A stretch of DNA of 64,000 nucleotides from Bacillus sp. NP157. GTDB taxonomy: Bacteria > Pseudomonadota > Gammaproteobacteria > Xanthomonadales > Rhodanobacteraceae. The position numbers were made by a program, and so were the translations under genes. Location of the stretch: the NCBI GenBank assembly GCA_018889975.1, contig CP076546.1:2232001-2296000 (forward strand), read 5' to 3'. The notes under the pieces were generated by a model. The model saw only the letters and a list, made by a program, of their open reading frames with translations. It was not told where the DNA came from and did not search any database. Positions 1 to 13,439 of this stretch are shown here, piece after piece (position 1 is the first letter of the stretch; each line of letters opens with the position of its first letter).

Positions 1-2
1 CA

Positions 3-50
3 TGGGCGCACCTGCAGGCGTTCGAGAATCGGAAAGCCCGGGCGGCCTAG
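3..50 (+). CDS. C-terminal end of an unidentified gene entering the window
   Basis: An open frame runs from the window edge and reads WAHLQAFENRKARAA before a TAG stop. It would converge on nlpD, leaving about 60 nt between the two stop codons. Composition is compatible with a helical protein tail, but 15 residues are too few to identify the gene, and another frame could also be open here. The call is tentative. Confidence 0.3.
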   Translation, partial: WAHLQAFENRKARAA

Positions 51-109
51 CGCGAGACGGCTGTCACGCCCAAGCCCGCGCCCCCATTTCCCATCCCCCA
101 CCCCCGCCC

Positions 110-1156
110 TTACTTCGGCGGCAGGTATTGCAACGGGTCGACCGGATTGCCATCGCGACGGATCTGGAACTGCAGTTCGTCGCGGGTGGCGCCCGACGAA
201 CCCATCTCGGCGACGGTCTGTCCCGCCTTCACCTTCTCGCCTTCCTTGACCAGTCGCTTGCGGTTGTGACCGTAAGCGGAGAGGAAGCTGTCGCTGTGCT
301 TGATGATCACCAGCTCGCCATAGCCGACCAGGCCGTTGCCGCTGTAGACCACCACGCCATCGGCGGTGGCACGCACGGGGTCGCCCGCCTTGCCGCCGAT
401 CTCGATGCCGGGAATGGCGTCGCCCGATGAGAAGCGTTTGATCAGCGTGCCGTCGGCCGGCCAGCGCCAGGCGATACCGCCGGCGTTACGCGTGGCCCCG
501 CTGGCGATGATCGGGGTGGAGGCAGGCGGGTTTTCCACTGGCGGCGGCGTAGCCGTGGGCGCGGCGCTCGGCGGTGTCGGCGGAGGAACCACGGACTCGG
601 CCGGTTTGCCGGCGACCACCACCGGGGTGTTCGTGGTCGTGGCCGGCGCAGGCGCGGCCTCGGACTCGGTCACGGCCTGGAAGCCCGGTTGGGCACTGGC
701 AACGGGAACCGTCGCCGGGTGGGCCGGGGGCACCGGCGCGGGCTGACCCGAGGCAGGCGGCGCAGACGCGGGCGGCGGCGCCGCGGCCACGACCGGCGCC
801 GCATGCGCCGACGCGGGCGCCGGCCGTGCGTCGCCCGGCGGCGACAAGCGCAGGTCCTGGCCAGGCCAGATCGTGTACGACGAATCGATGTTGTTCCACT
901 TCGCCAGGTCGCGGAAATCGACCTTGTTGCGGAACGCGATGCTGTAGAGGGTGTCGCCCTTCACCACGCGGTAGCTGCCACCGGGCGGGGGCGGCGTCGG
1001 CGCGACGGTATGCGGCGACCCGTAGTTGCCGCCGCCGCTGCCGGCAGGCCGGGTGACGACCACCGTGTGCCGGGTCGGATCGAGATCGCTGCAACCCACG
1101 GCCAGCAGCACGCCGCCGGCGACGGCAGCCAGGCCAAGCAGACGCCACGCGCGCAT
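110..1156 (-). CDS. nlpD: Murein hydrolase activator NlpD (LysM + degenerate LytM lipoprotein)
   Basis: An outer-membrane lipoprotein of 348 aa that would activate an amidase during cell separation. The signal peptide ends in a lipobox (AVGC, Cys22). One LysM domain follows (YRVVKGDTLYSIAF, about residues 60-105), then a long Pro/Ala-rich linker and a C-terminal M23/LytM domain ending PLQYLPPK. The first LytM metal motif reads GIEIGGKAG and lacks the His and Asp of active M23 peptidases, as expected of NlpD activators. The start at 1156 has AAAGGA a few bases upstream. An ATG at 1183 would overlap the previous stop and is less likely. This is the last gene of the surE-pcm-yqaA-like series; no rpoS is seen downstream. 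Confidence 0.9.
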   Translation of the reverse strand: MRAWRLLGLAAVAGGVLLAVGCSDLDPTRHTVVVTRPAGSGGGNYGSPHTVAPTPPPPGGSYRVVKGDTLYSIAFRNKVDFRDLAKWNNIDSSYTIWPGQDLRLSPPGDARPAPASAHAAPVVAAAPPPASAPPASGQPAPVPPAHPATVPVASAQPGFQAVTESEAAPAPATTTNTPVVVAGKPAESVVPPPTPPSAAPTATPPPVENPPASTPIIASGATRNAGGIAWRWPADGTLIKRFSSGDAIPGIEIGGKAGDPVRATADGVVVYSGNGLVGYGELVIIKHSDSFLSAYGHNRKRLVKEGEKVKAGQTVAEMGSSGATRDELQFQIRRDGNPVDPLQYLPPK

Positions 1157-1179
1157 CGCAGGTTTCCTTTCTCGGTCAC

Positions 1180-1788
1180 TCATCGCAGCAAGAACCACCA
1201 GGCAGCCAGGAGGATGACGGCTACGATAACAGCCCAACCTATCCACTCGATGTGTTTGCGCAGCATCTGCTCCGCCCGTTCACCGAACAGCCGGATGAGC
1301 AGGGCCAACAGCCAGACCCGCTTGCCACGCCCGATCAGCATGCACAGCAGGAACGGGACCAGGGGCACGCCGACGATGCCGGACGCCCAGGTGACGAACT
1401 TCATCGGCACCACGGGCTGCAGCGCCGCCATGGCGAGCACGATGTACAGGCCGAGCGCGTGCGACTGCATGTCCTCGCGCAGGCTGGCGACGCCCTCTTC
1501 GATATGCGTCAGCAGGTGCATCGACGCCAGCAGCGGCTTCAGCGCCTCATAGGCGAAGTGCCCCAGCGCGTAGCCCACCAGCGAACCCAGCAGGGAAAAC
1601 AGCAGGCTCCAGTTCGCATAGCGGAACGCCTTGCGCGGCTCCGCCAGCATCATCGGGGCCAGCATCACCTCCGGCATGATCGGGAAGATGAAGGCTTCGG
1701 CGAACGACAGGCCGGCCAGGTAGCGCACCGCGTGGCGATGGCGCGCCCACGTGATGGCACGCTCGTAAAGCGATCCAAACAGCCGCAT
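1180..1788 (-). CDS. YqaA/DedA-like inner-membrane protein
   Basis: A 202-aa polytopic membrane protein. Hydrophobic segments lie at about residues 25-50, 60-80, 110-165 and 180-200, with the charged stretch RKAFRYANWS between the first two. Pattern and length match the YqaA branch of the DedA/SNARE-associated family, whose members are linked to envelope homeostasis and probably act as lipid scramblases or transporters. The exact substrate cannot be read here. It sits between pcm and nlpD, with pcm ending 29 nt upstream and nlpD following closely. Confidence 0.75.
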   Translation of the reverse strand: MRLFGSLYERAITWARHRHAVRYLAGLSFAEAFIFPIMPEVMLAPMMLAEPRKAFRYANWSLLFSLLGSLVGYALGHFAYEALKPLLASMHLLTHIEEGVASLREDMQSHALGLYIVLAMAALQPVVPMKFVTWASGIVGVPLVPFLLCMLIGRGKRVWLLALLIRLFGERAEQMLRKHIEWIGWAVIVAVILLAAWWFLLR

Positions 1789-1817
1789 TCAGCGGGCTCC
1801 CCTGTGTGAAAGGCGCA

Positions 1818-2453
1818 TCAGCCGATGCCGCCCAAGAGTGGTACGAAGCTGACCGCGCCCAGTTCCTCGCGGGTCACCTCGCCCTTGTCGTCCTTGCGCA
1901 TCCGGACCAGCACCTGCTGGCTCGGGCTGCCCACGGGAGCCACCAGCACGCCGCCGGGCTTGAGCTGGTCGAGCAACTTCAGCGGCACGCGATCGCCGGC
2001 CGCGGTGAGGATGATGCCGTCGAACGGCGCATCGGATTCCCAGCCCAGCTTGCCGTCGTCGTGCCGCGAACGCAGGTTCTCGATGCCCAGCTGGCGGAAG
2101 CGGCGACGCGCCTGGCGCAGCAGCTCTTCGATGCGTTCCACGGTGTAGACGGTCGGCACGATGCCGGCGAGGACGGCGGCCTGGTAGCCGGAGCCCGTGC
2201 CGATTTCGAGCACGCGGTCGGGCACGCCGTGCTCGATCAGGGCCTCGGTCATCCGCGCCACGATCCACGGCTGCGAGATGGTCTGGCCGTGGCCGATCGG
2301 CAAGGCGGTGTTTTCGTAAGCGCGCGAATGCAGCGCCTGGTCGATGAAATGGTGCCGGGGCAGCTGGCGGATGACCTCGAGCACGCGCTCGTCGCGGATG
2401 CCTTCTTCGGCGAGCCGGGCGGCGAGGCGGTCACGGGCGCGCTGCGAGGTCAT
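1818..2453 (-). CDS. pcm: Protein-L-isoaspartate O-methyltransferase
   Basis: Methylates L-isoaspartyl residues in damaged proteins using S-adenosylmethionine. About 211 aa, with the SAM motif VLEIGTGSGYQAAVLA, the upstream GHGQTISQP signature and the C-terminal FVPLLGG typical of the family. The chosen start is the ATG at 2453 (MTSQRARDRL), preceded by a GGGGAGGG ribosome-binding site, because family similarity starts there. An upstream GTG (2501) and ATG (2492) are in frame and would add 13-16 residues. It follows surE closely on the same strand, the classic surE-pcm arrangement. Confidence 0.93.
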   Translation of the reverse strand: MTSQRARDRLAARLAEEGIRDERVLEVIRQLPRHHFIDQALHSRAYENTALPIGHGQTISQPWIVARMTEALIEHGVPDRVLEIGTGSGYQAAVLAGIVPTVYTVERIEELLRQARRRFRQLGIENLRSRHDDGKLGWESDAPFDGIILTAAGDRVPLKLLDQLKPGGVLVAPVGSPSQQVLVRMRKDDKGEVTREELGAVSFVPLLGGIG

Positions 2454-2502
2454 GCCCTCCCCGCGCAGGGCCGAAGGCGGCAGGGCGTGCATGTTCACCA
2501 CG

Positions 2503-3285
2503 TCAGGCGGCCTCCTCGTTGTCCATCGAGGCGGTCAGCGAGAGCATCCAGCTACTCACTTTCTCAAGAGCCTGGAACCGGGTGAGGTCGGTATGGATCG
2601 GCGTGACCGAAACGAAGCCGCGGGCCACCGCGTTGAAATCCGTACCCGGGCCTTCGTCTTCGACCTTGCCCGGCGGGCCGATCCACCACATGTCGCGGCC
2701 GCGCGGGTCCGCCGTGCGGATGGCGGGCGCCGAGCGATGGCGCTTGCCCAGGCGGGTGACTTCGAAGCCCTGGATCTCATCCCACGGAAGATCGGGGACG
2801 TTGACGTTGAGGATCGTGTCCGCCGGCAGCGGATCCACGACCAGCCGGCGGACCAGCATCAGCACGGCGTTGGCGGCGGATTCGAAATGCTCGCCCGAGC
2901 CTTCCTTCGTCACCAGCGACACGGCGATCGCCGGCAAGCCGAGGAAGCGCCCCTCCATCGCGGCCGACACGGTGCCGGAATAGATCACGTCGTCGCCAAG
3001 GTTGGCGCAGTTGTTGATGCCGGAGACGACGATGTCGGTCTCGTGCTCGAGCAGGCCCGACAGCGCCAGATGCACGCAGTCGGTCGGCGTACCCGAGACA
3101 CGGTAGCGGCCATCCTCCATGCGCTGTACGCGGATGGGCGAATCGAGGGTGAGCGAATTGCTTGCGCCGGAGCGGTCGCGGTCGGGAGCCACCACCGTCA
3201 CCGTGCCGAACCCGGCAAGACGCCCGGCAAGGACCCGGATGCCCGGAGCCTCCACGCCGTCGTCGTTGCTAACCAGAACTTGCAT
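2503..3285 (-). CDS. surE: 5'/3'-nucleotidase SurE
   Basis: Survival protein E, a metal-dependent nucleoside-monophosphate phosphatase of 260 aa. The N-terminus [16 protein letters not shown] carries the metal-binding Asp8 and Asp9, followed by [12 protein letters not shown] with Ser39, and the later [11 protein letters not shown] and [20 protein letters not shown] motifs. The ATG at 3285 matches the invariant SurE N-terminus, and upstream in-frame starts are rejected. The ribosome-binding site is weak. It is divergent from the Smr gene and upstream of pcm. Confidence 0.95.
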   Translation of the reverse strand: MQVLVSNDDGVEAPGIRVLAGRLAGFGTVTVVAPDRDRSGASNSLTLDSPIRVQRMEDGRYRVSGTPTDCVHLALSGLLEHETDIVVSGINNCANLGDDVIYSGTVSAAMEGRFLGLPAIAVSLVTKEGSGEHFESAANAVLMLVRRLVVDPLPADTILNVNVPDLPWDEIQGFEVTRLGKRHRSAPAIRTADPRGRDMWWIGPPGKVEDEGPGTDFNAVARGFVSVTPIHTDLTRFQALEKVSSWMLSLTASMDNEEAA

Positions 3286-3392
3286 GCTGATCCAGATCGA
3301 AAAACGGGGCTGGCGGCCCCACATCATCGACGGGCCGCAGGACCTCCCAAGTCTACCGGACCGGGACGCGGGATTCACCGGAACCGGCTAGG

Positions 3393-3944
3393 ATGAACCG
3401 AATGAAACGACGCAATGCCTCGGTGCACGACGACGACAGCCGCCTGTTTCGCGAGGCGATCGGCGACGTTCGGCCCATGGTGGCCAAGGAAGTCGTGCCA
3501 GAGCGGCCGCGCCCGGAGCCGGTGCCGATGATGCGCCTGGCCGACGAAGCGGCCGTTCCCGCCGAATCGCTGCTGTTCGAATACGACCCCGCCGAACTCG
3601 AAGTCGGCGAAGAATTGTCGTACCTGCGCGACGGCTACCCGCCGAAACTGTTGAAACAGCTCAAGCGCGGCCAGTTCAGCATCCAGGCCGACGTGGACCT
3701 GCACCAGATGAACGCGGCGGCGGCGCAGATGACCATCGCGGAGTTCCTGGCCGAGTGCCATCGCGATGGCATCCGCTGCGTGCGGATCATCCACGGCAAG
3801 GGGCTGCGCTCGAAAGCCGCCGGCCCCGTGCTGAAGGGCCTGACCGACAAACTGCTGCGCCGCCGCGACGACGTCGTCGCATTCGCCTCCGCGCGACCGA
3901 TGCAAGGCGGCACCGGCGCCGTCGTCGTCCTGCTCAAACCCTAG
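3393..3944 (+). CDS. Smr-domain endonuclease-like protein (SmrB/YfcN type)
   Basis: A 183-aa protein with an acidic, flexible N-terminal half and a C-terminal Smr domain (about residues 95-180). The domain has the DVDLHQMN and RIIHGKGLRS motifs (LDLHGxx and HGxG classes) of MutS2-type nicking domains. Stand-alone SmrB proteins cleave mRNA at collided ribosomes in E. coli; that role is an inference here. It is the only plus-strand gene in the first 11 kb, divergent from surE and convergent with truD. A second Met, at 3402, is an alternative start. Confidence 0.8.
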   Translation: MNRMKRRNASVHDDDSRLFREAIGDVRPMVAKEVVPERPRPEPVPMMRLADEAAVPAESLLFEYDPAELEVGEELSYLRDGYPPKLLKQLKRGQFSIQADVDLHQMNAAAAQMTIAEFLAECHRDGIRCVRIIHGKGLRSKAAGPVLKGLTDKLLRRRDDVVAFASARPMQGGTGAVVVLLKP

Positions 3945-3947
3945 GTT

Positions 3948-3969
3948 GTAGGAGCGCGACTACGCGCGA
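3948..3969 (+). repeat. GTAG-headed REP element, diverged copy
   Basis: Reads GTAGGAGCGCGACTACGCGC plus GA. The GTAG head and outer stem are conserved, but the loop is ACTA instead of the usual CCTG. It lies just after the Smr gene stop, in the convergent gap with truD. Confidence 0.75.
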
Positions 3970-4027
3970 ACAGACTCCCTCGACGCCAGGCCTCCCCGCA
4001 CAGTCGGCCCACCTCGTAAAAGCCACC

Positions 4028-5044
4028 CTACCCCGTCACCGCAATCTCGCGAACCACCGTCGTCGCATACGCCCCCGCCGGCAGCACGAAACCCACCTCC
4101 AGCGCACCATCCTCGAGCCAGCGCCACGCAAAGTCGGACGGCTTGAGACGCAACGCCCGGCGCTCCTGATCCATCCGCGCGCCCACCAGCCCTTCGGCCA
4201 GGTCGGGATCGCGCGCCGCGACGGACGCTTCCAGCGCCGCGGCATCGCCGCCAGCCGGCGACTCGCCACTGCCCCACAACGGGCCGGTCGGATGGATGTC
4301 GAAACGCGCAAGCCGTTCGGCAAGCGTGTCGTTGAACGCTTCCGGCCCGAACCACGAGCGCGAGCCGTCCAGGCCCCAGATCTCGCCGTCCAGCCCCGCA
4401 TCCCACGTCCCGCCCGCTACGCGCTCGGCAAGCACGCCATTGAAGATGTGCGAGCGTGCCGCGGAAAGCAGGATCGAACGCTTGTCGCGATCCACCCGGC
4501 GCCCCTTGAACATCGCGCGTGCCTGTTCGACGTTGTTGCCGCCCAGGCCAAAACGCTGTTCGCCAAAATAGTTCGGCACGCCACGTTCGGCGATGGCCGC
4601 CAGGCGCGCCTCCGCTTCGGCGCGATCGCCCTCGACCTCGCGCAGCACGATCACGAAACGATTGCCACGCAACGCACCGCGCTTGATCTTGCGCGAATGC
4701 CGTCCGAGCGAGGTCAAGGTGACATCGGCGTGCGGGAACGCGCTCCAGTCCGGATCGGCCTTGCCGGGCAGCTGCACGGTGAACACCTGGCGGGTTACCG
4801 CATGACGGTCTTTCATGCCCGCGTAGCCGACGTTCATCGGCGCGATGCCGGCGAACTTCGCCACCTCGCGTGCGACCCAGTCGGTGTTCGCGCCACGCTT
4901 TTCCACCTGCAGGAACACGTGCTCGCCCGCGCCGTCCGGTTCGTAGCCAAGGACCTCTTCGACGAAGAAATCCTCGGCGGCACTGCGCAGGCGGCCGCGC
5001 AGCGGCGGCGCGCCGAAGGCGAAGGGCAGTTCGTTCTCACTCAT
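4028..5044 (-). CDS. truD: tRNA pseudouridine(13) synthase TruD
   Basis: Isomerises U13 of tRNA-Glu to pseudouridine. 338 aa, close to the family length. The catalytic Asp is D79 in GMKDRHAVTRQ; other family blocks are RGNRFVIVLR, VPNYFGEQRFG and an inserted TRUD domain (about residues 155-300). The ATG at 5044 gives MSENELPFAFG, and the gene begins 12 nt after the mgtE stop, suggesting co-transcription with ispD-ispF-mgtE. Confidence 0.95.
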   Translation of the reverse strand: MSENELPFAFGAPPLRGRLRSAAEDFFVEEVLGYEPDGAGEHVFLQVEKRGANTDWVAREVAKFAGIAPMNVGYAGMKDRHAVTRQVFTVQLPGKADPDWSAFPHADVTLTSLGRHSRKIKRGALRGNRFVIVLREVEGDRAEAEARLAAIAERGVPNYFGEQRFGLGGNNVEQARAMFKGRRVDRDKRSILLSAARSHIFNGVLAERVAGGTWDAGLDGEIWGLDGSRSWFGPEAFNDTLAERLARFDIHPTGPLWGSGESPAGGDAAALEASVAARDPDLAEGLVGARMDQERRALRLKPSDFAWRWLEDGALEVGFVLPAGAYATTVVREIAVTG

Positions 5045-5056
5045 GACTTACAGCCT

Positions 5057-6484
5057 TTACATCAGGAACAGGGTGGCCAGGCCCAGGAATATGAAAAAGC
5101 CGCCGCTATCGGTCATGGCGGTGATCAGCACGCTGGAGCCGAGCGCGGGATCGCGGCCCAGCTTCACCATCAGCATCGGGATGCCCACGCCCATGAAGGC
5201 GGCCAGCAACAGGTTCAAGGTCATCGCGGCGGTCATGACCAGGCCCAGCGACGGGCTGTGATACAGCAGCCAGGCGACGACGCCGATCACGCCGCCCCAG
5301 ACCAGGCCATTGATCAGTGCGACGCCAAGCTCCTTGCGCCACAGCCGACCGGCCTGGGCCACCGTCACCTGCTCCAGCGCCATGGCGCGGACGATCATGG
5401 TGATGGTCTGGTTTCCGGAGTTGCCACCGATGCCGGCGACGATCGGCATCAGCGCCGCCAGTGCCACCAGGCGTTCGATCGAATGCTCGAACAGACCGAT
5501 GACGCGCGATGCGATGAAGGCGGTGACCAGGTTGGTGGCCAGCCACGCCCAGCGATTGCGCACGGATTTCCACACGGACGCGAAGATGTCTTCCTCTTCG
5601 CGCAGGCCGCCACGCGACAGCGCTTCGGCCTCGCCTTCCTCGCGGATGAAGTCGATCATCGCGTCCACGGCCAGGCGTCCGATCAGGCGCATCTGCGCAT
5701 CGACCACCGGGGCGGTGACCAGGTCGTAGCGCTCGAAGGCCTGCGCCACGTCGTACGCGTCGTCTTCCGGGCGGAATGTATTGACGTCGGGCGCCATGAT
5801 CTCGTGGACCATCCGGTCCGGCGAGTTCACCAGCAACCAATGCAGCGGAAGCACGCCGGTGAGCACGTGGTCGCCATTGATGACGAACAGCTTGTCGGTC
5901 TGCGCGGGCAGCTCTTCGAAGCGGCGCAGGTAACGCAGCACCACTTCCAGGCTGATGTCTTCGCGGATGGTGACCATCTCGAAGTCCATCAGCGCACCGA
6001 CCTGGTCGTCCTCGAACGACATCGCCGCCTGCACGCGCTCGCGATCCTGCGCATCGAGGCTGGCCATGAGTTCCGGCAGCACTTCGGTGGGCAGGTCATC
6101 GACGAGGTCGGCGAGTTCGTCGGCGTCCAGCGGCTCGACGGCTGCGAGGATCTCGCGATCGTCCATGTCGGCGATCAGCGATTCACGCACCGAGTCGGAC
6201 ACTTCGAGCAGGATCTCGCCGTCGCGATCGCTGCGCACGCGCTGCCAGACCGCAATGCGATCTTCCAGCGGCAGCGATTCGAGTACGTCGGCAAGGTCGG
6301 CGGGATGCAAGCCATCCAGCGTGGCCTGCAGCGCGGCGTCCGCCGCATCCAGGGCGCTTTCGTCGCCGTCCGGCGCGGCACCGGCGAATTCCAGCAGGCC
6401 CTCGCGTCGACGCAGCAGCTCGTTGATCGCCTCGAGCCTGTCGTGCAGGCGCGGCGTCGACGGGCGCGGGTCGAGCTCGGTCAT
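5057..6484 (-). CDS. mgtE: Magnesium transporter MgtE
   Basis: A 475-aa Mg2+ channel/transporter of the inner membrane. It has an acidic helical MgtE N domain (about residues 30-150), two CBS domains (about 155-285) that sense cytosolic Mg2+, and five C-terminal transmembrane helices. The pore signatures [14 protein letters not shown] and [15 protein letters not shown] are present, including the late Asp of the ion path. The start codon at 6484 overlaps the ispF stop (ATGA), so translation is probably coupled to ispF. This position inside the isoprenoid gene block is unusual compared with enteric bacteria. Confidence 0.93.
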   Translation of the reverse strand: MTELDPRPSTPRLHDRLEAINELLRRREGLLEFAGAAPDGDESALDAADAALQATLDGLHPADLADVLESLPLEDRIAVWQRVRSDRDGEILLEVSDSVRESLIADMDDREILAAVEPLDADELADLVDDLPTEVLPELMASLDAQDRERVQAAMSFEDDQVGALMDFEMVTIREDISLEVVLRYLRRFEELPAQTDKLFVINGDHVLTGVLPLHWLLVNSPDRMVHEIMAPDVNTFRPEDDAYDVAQAFERYDLVTAPVVDAQMRLIGRLAVDAMIDFIREEGEAEALSRGGLREEEDIFASVWKSVRNRWAWLATNLVTAFIASRVIGLFEHSIERLVALAALMPIVAGIGGNSGNQTITMIVRAMALEQVTVAQAGRLWRKELGVALINGLVWGGVIGVVAWLLYHSPSLGLVMTAAMTLNLLLAAFMGVGIPMLMVKLGRDPALGSSVLITAMTDSGGFFIFLGLATLFLM

Positions 6485-6957
6485 GCCGGCTGGACCAGCA
6501 CGGAGGCCAGCGCCGCGATACCTTCGCGGCGGCCGGTGAACCCAAGCGTCTCGGTCGTGGTCGCCTTGATGCTGATCCGGTCGATGTCGACGCCAAGGTC
6601 GGCGGCGATGTTCTCGCGCATCGCCAGTGCGTGCGGAAGCACCTTGGGCGCCTCGCAGATCACCGTGATATCGGCGTTCCCCAGCACGTACCCGCGCTCG
6701 GCGACCAGCTCGCGCACGGCGCGCACGAAGGTACGGCTGTCCGCCCCGCGCCACTGGTCGTCCGAGGGCGGGAAATGCTTGCCGATGTCGCCCAGCGCCA
6801 GCGCGCCGAGCAGCGCATCGCACAGCGCATGCAGCACGACGTCGCCGTCGGAATGCGCCAGCACGCCCTGCTTGTGGGCGACGCGCACGCCACCCAGCAT
6901 CACATGGTCGCCTTCGCCGAACGCGTGGACGTCGAATCCCTGACCGATGCGAATCAT
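6481..6957 (-). CDS. ispF: 2-C-methyl-D-erythritol 2,4-cyclodiphosphate synthase
   Basis: Cyclises CDP-ME 2-phosphate to MEcPP with release of CMP in the MEP isoprenoid pathway. 158 aa, full length. Metal ligands are D9, H11 (GFDVHAF) and H43 ([10 protein letters not shown]); the C-terminal [16 protein letters not shown] signature is intact. It overlaps ispD upstream and mgtE downstream by 4 nt each, so the three genes are probably one translationally coupled set. Confidence 0.96.
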   Translation of the reverse strand: MIRIGQGFDVHAFGEGDHVMLGGVRVAHKQGVLAHSDGDVVLHALCDALLGALALGDIGKHFPPSDDQWRGADSRTFVRAVRELVAERGYVLGNADITVICEAPKVLPHALAMRENIAADLGVDIDRISIKATTTETLGFTGRREGIAALASVLVQPA

Positions 6958-7643
6958 CTTGTCCTCCCGAGCAGGAACTCCGCCAGCGCGAAGTCGGCCG
7001 GCGTGGTTACCTTGATATTGTCTTCCGATCCCTCGACCAGCAGGGGCGCGATGCCGATGCGCTCCATCGCCATGGCTTCGTCACTGACCACGATACCGTC
7101 GGCAACGGCAAGGCGAAGTGCACGGGCCAGCGCCTCGCGCCGGAACATCTGCGGCGTGAAGGCGCGCCAGCGGCCATCGCGGGGCTCGGTCGCCAGGCTG
7201 TGACCGCCCTCGCCTGCCCGCTTGAGCGTATCGCGCAAGGGTGCGCCAAGAAGGCCACCCTCCTGCTGCCCGGCCTGCTGGATCAGCCGGGTGATGTCGT
7301 CGGCGCGGACACACGGTCGCGCCGCGTCGTGGACGAGGACGAAGGCATCCCCGGCCACGCTGGCCGGCAGGGCGTCGATGCCCGCCAGCACGGAGTAACT
7401 GCGTTCGCTGCCACCGACGGTTGTCAGCAGCGGCTTGCCATGGATCGCCTCGACGGCGGCGAAATGCTGGTCATCCGCGGCGATCACGACCATCAGGCCC
7501 GCCACCAGCGGATGGGCGGCGAGCCGTTCCAGGGTATGGTCCAGCAAGGGCCGGCCCGCCACGGACTGGTATTGCTTCGGCCGGTCACCACCGGCCCGGA
7601 CGCCCTTGCCGGCGGCCGGAATCACGCACCACAGGGCATCCAT
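6954..7643 (-). CDS. ispD: 2-C-methyl-D-erythritol 4-phosphate cytidylyltransferase
   Basis: Transfers CMP from CTP to MEP, forming CDP-ME. 229 aa. The N-terminal nucleotide-binding signature [17 protein letters not shown] is present with its Gly-rich loop and Lys, followed by [11 protein letters not shown] and the C-terminal [13 protein letters not shown]. The start directly abuts the ftsB stop. The arrangement ftsB-ispD-ispF is conserved in gammaproteobacteria. Confidence 0.96.
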   Translation of the reverse strand: MDALWCVIPAAGKGVRAGGDRPKQYQSVAGRPLLDHTLERLAAHPLVAGLMVVIAADDQHFAAVEAIHGKPLLTTVGGSERSYSVLAGIDALPASVAGDAFVLVHDAARPCVRADDITRLIQQAGQQEGGLLGAPLRDTLKRAGEGGHSLATEPRDGRWRAFTPQMFRREALARALRLAVADGIVVSDEAMAMERIGIAPLLVEGSEDNIKVTTPADFALAEFLLGRTR

Positions 7644-7987
7644 TACTGGCCGCCGGCGGTCACGGGCGGCGGAGGCGGCGGCACGCTGGTCGCGGCCCCC
7701 GGCTCCACTACCTGGTAGAAGGTCTCACCCGGCTTGATCAGGCCCAGTTCCTGGCGCGCACGCGCTTCGGTGGCCTGCTCGCCATGCTTGAGGTCTTCCA
7801 CGTCCGCGCCCAGCGCTTCGTTGCGCTTTTGCAGCACGGCGTTATCGTCGGCCTGCTTCTTGACCGCCGCGCGCAGGGATTCCACCTCGGCCATCCCCCC
7901 ACCGCCGACCCACAGCTTCAGCTGCAGCGCGATGAGGATGACGACAAGGATCAGGCCGACCCAGCGCAGGAGTGCCGCGTTGCTCAA
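7643..7987 (-). CDS. ftsB: Cell division protein FtsB (TTG start)
   Basis: A bitopic division protein that forms the FtsQLB complex. 114 aa: short cytoplasmic N-terminus, one transmembrane helix (about residues 8-27), then a coiled coil (about 30-75) with an RQELGLIKPGETFYQVV block typical of FtsB. The start is a TTG (7987) preceded by AAAGGGG; no in-frame ATG would retain the membrane helix. The tail is a proline run followed by VTAGGQ, longer than in E. coli FtsB. It begins 9 nt after the eno stop codon. Confidence 0.88.
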   Translation of the reverse strand: MSNAALLRWVGLILVVILIALQLKLWVGGGGMAEVESLRAAVKKQADDNAVLQKRNEALGADVEDLKHGEQATEARARQELGLIKPGETFYQVVEPGAATSVPPPPPPVTAGGQ

Positions 7988-7996
7988 GGTGCCCCT

Positions 7997-13226
<5,230 letters not shown>

Positions 13227-13250
<24 letters not shown>

Positions 13251-13292
13251 GTGGCATTGCGCGCCGCTTTGAGTGGCATTGCGCATCGCTTT
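13227..13292 (+). repeat. 22-bp tandem repeat, three copies, starting inside a coding region
   Basis: The unit begins GAGTGGCATTGCGCGCCGCT and ends TT. Copies lie at 13227-13248, 13249-13270 and 13271-13292; the first two are identical and the third differs by a few bases. Copy 1 encodes the final EWHCAPL of the aminopeptidase, and the TGA stop spans the junction to copy 2. The other copies are non-coding. Confidence 0.9.
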
Positions 13293-13322
13293 CAGTGGCC
13301 AAGTCATCGCTTCGTGGGCTTT

Positions 13323-13344
13323 TCGCGCGCGAGCGCGCTCCTAC
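13323..13344 (-). repeat. GTAG-headed REP element, variant core
   Basis: The minus strand reads GTAGGAGCGCGCTCGCGCGC plus GA, with a CTC core in place of CCTG. It is a single element between the aminopeptidase gene and parE, next to the 22-bp tandem repeat. Confidence 0.75.
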
Positions 13345-13439
13345 ACTCAATCTCGGCGCGTGATACCTGGGTGTGGCAGGCTTGACCGGCTTGCCAGCGT
13401 CACCCATCCTGCCCGGCTAACGAGAAACCGACCCGCCTG

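Noticed and set aside
3755-6943. A plus-strand open frame of about 1062 codons across truD and mgtE
   Set aside because: It is antisense to truD, mgtE and ispF, has Arg/His/Gln-rich shadow composition and no family motif.
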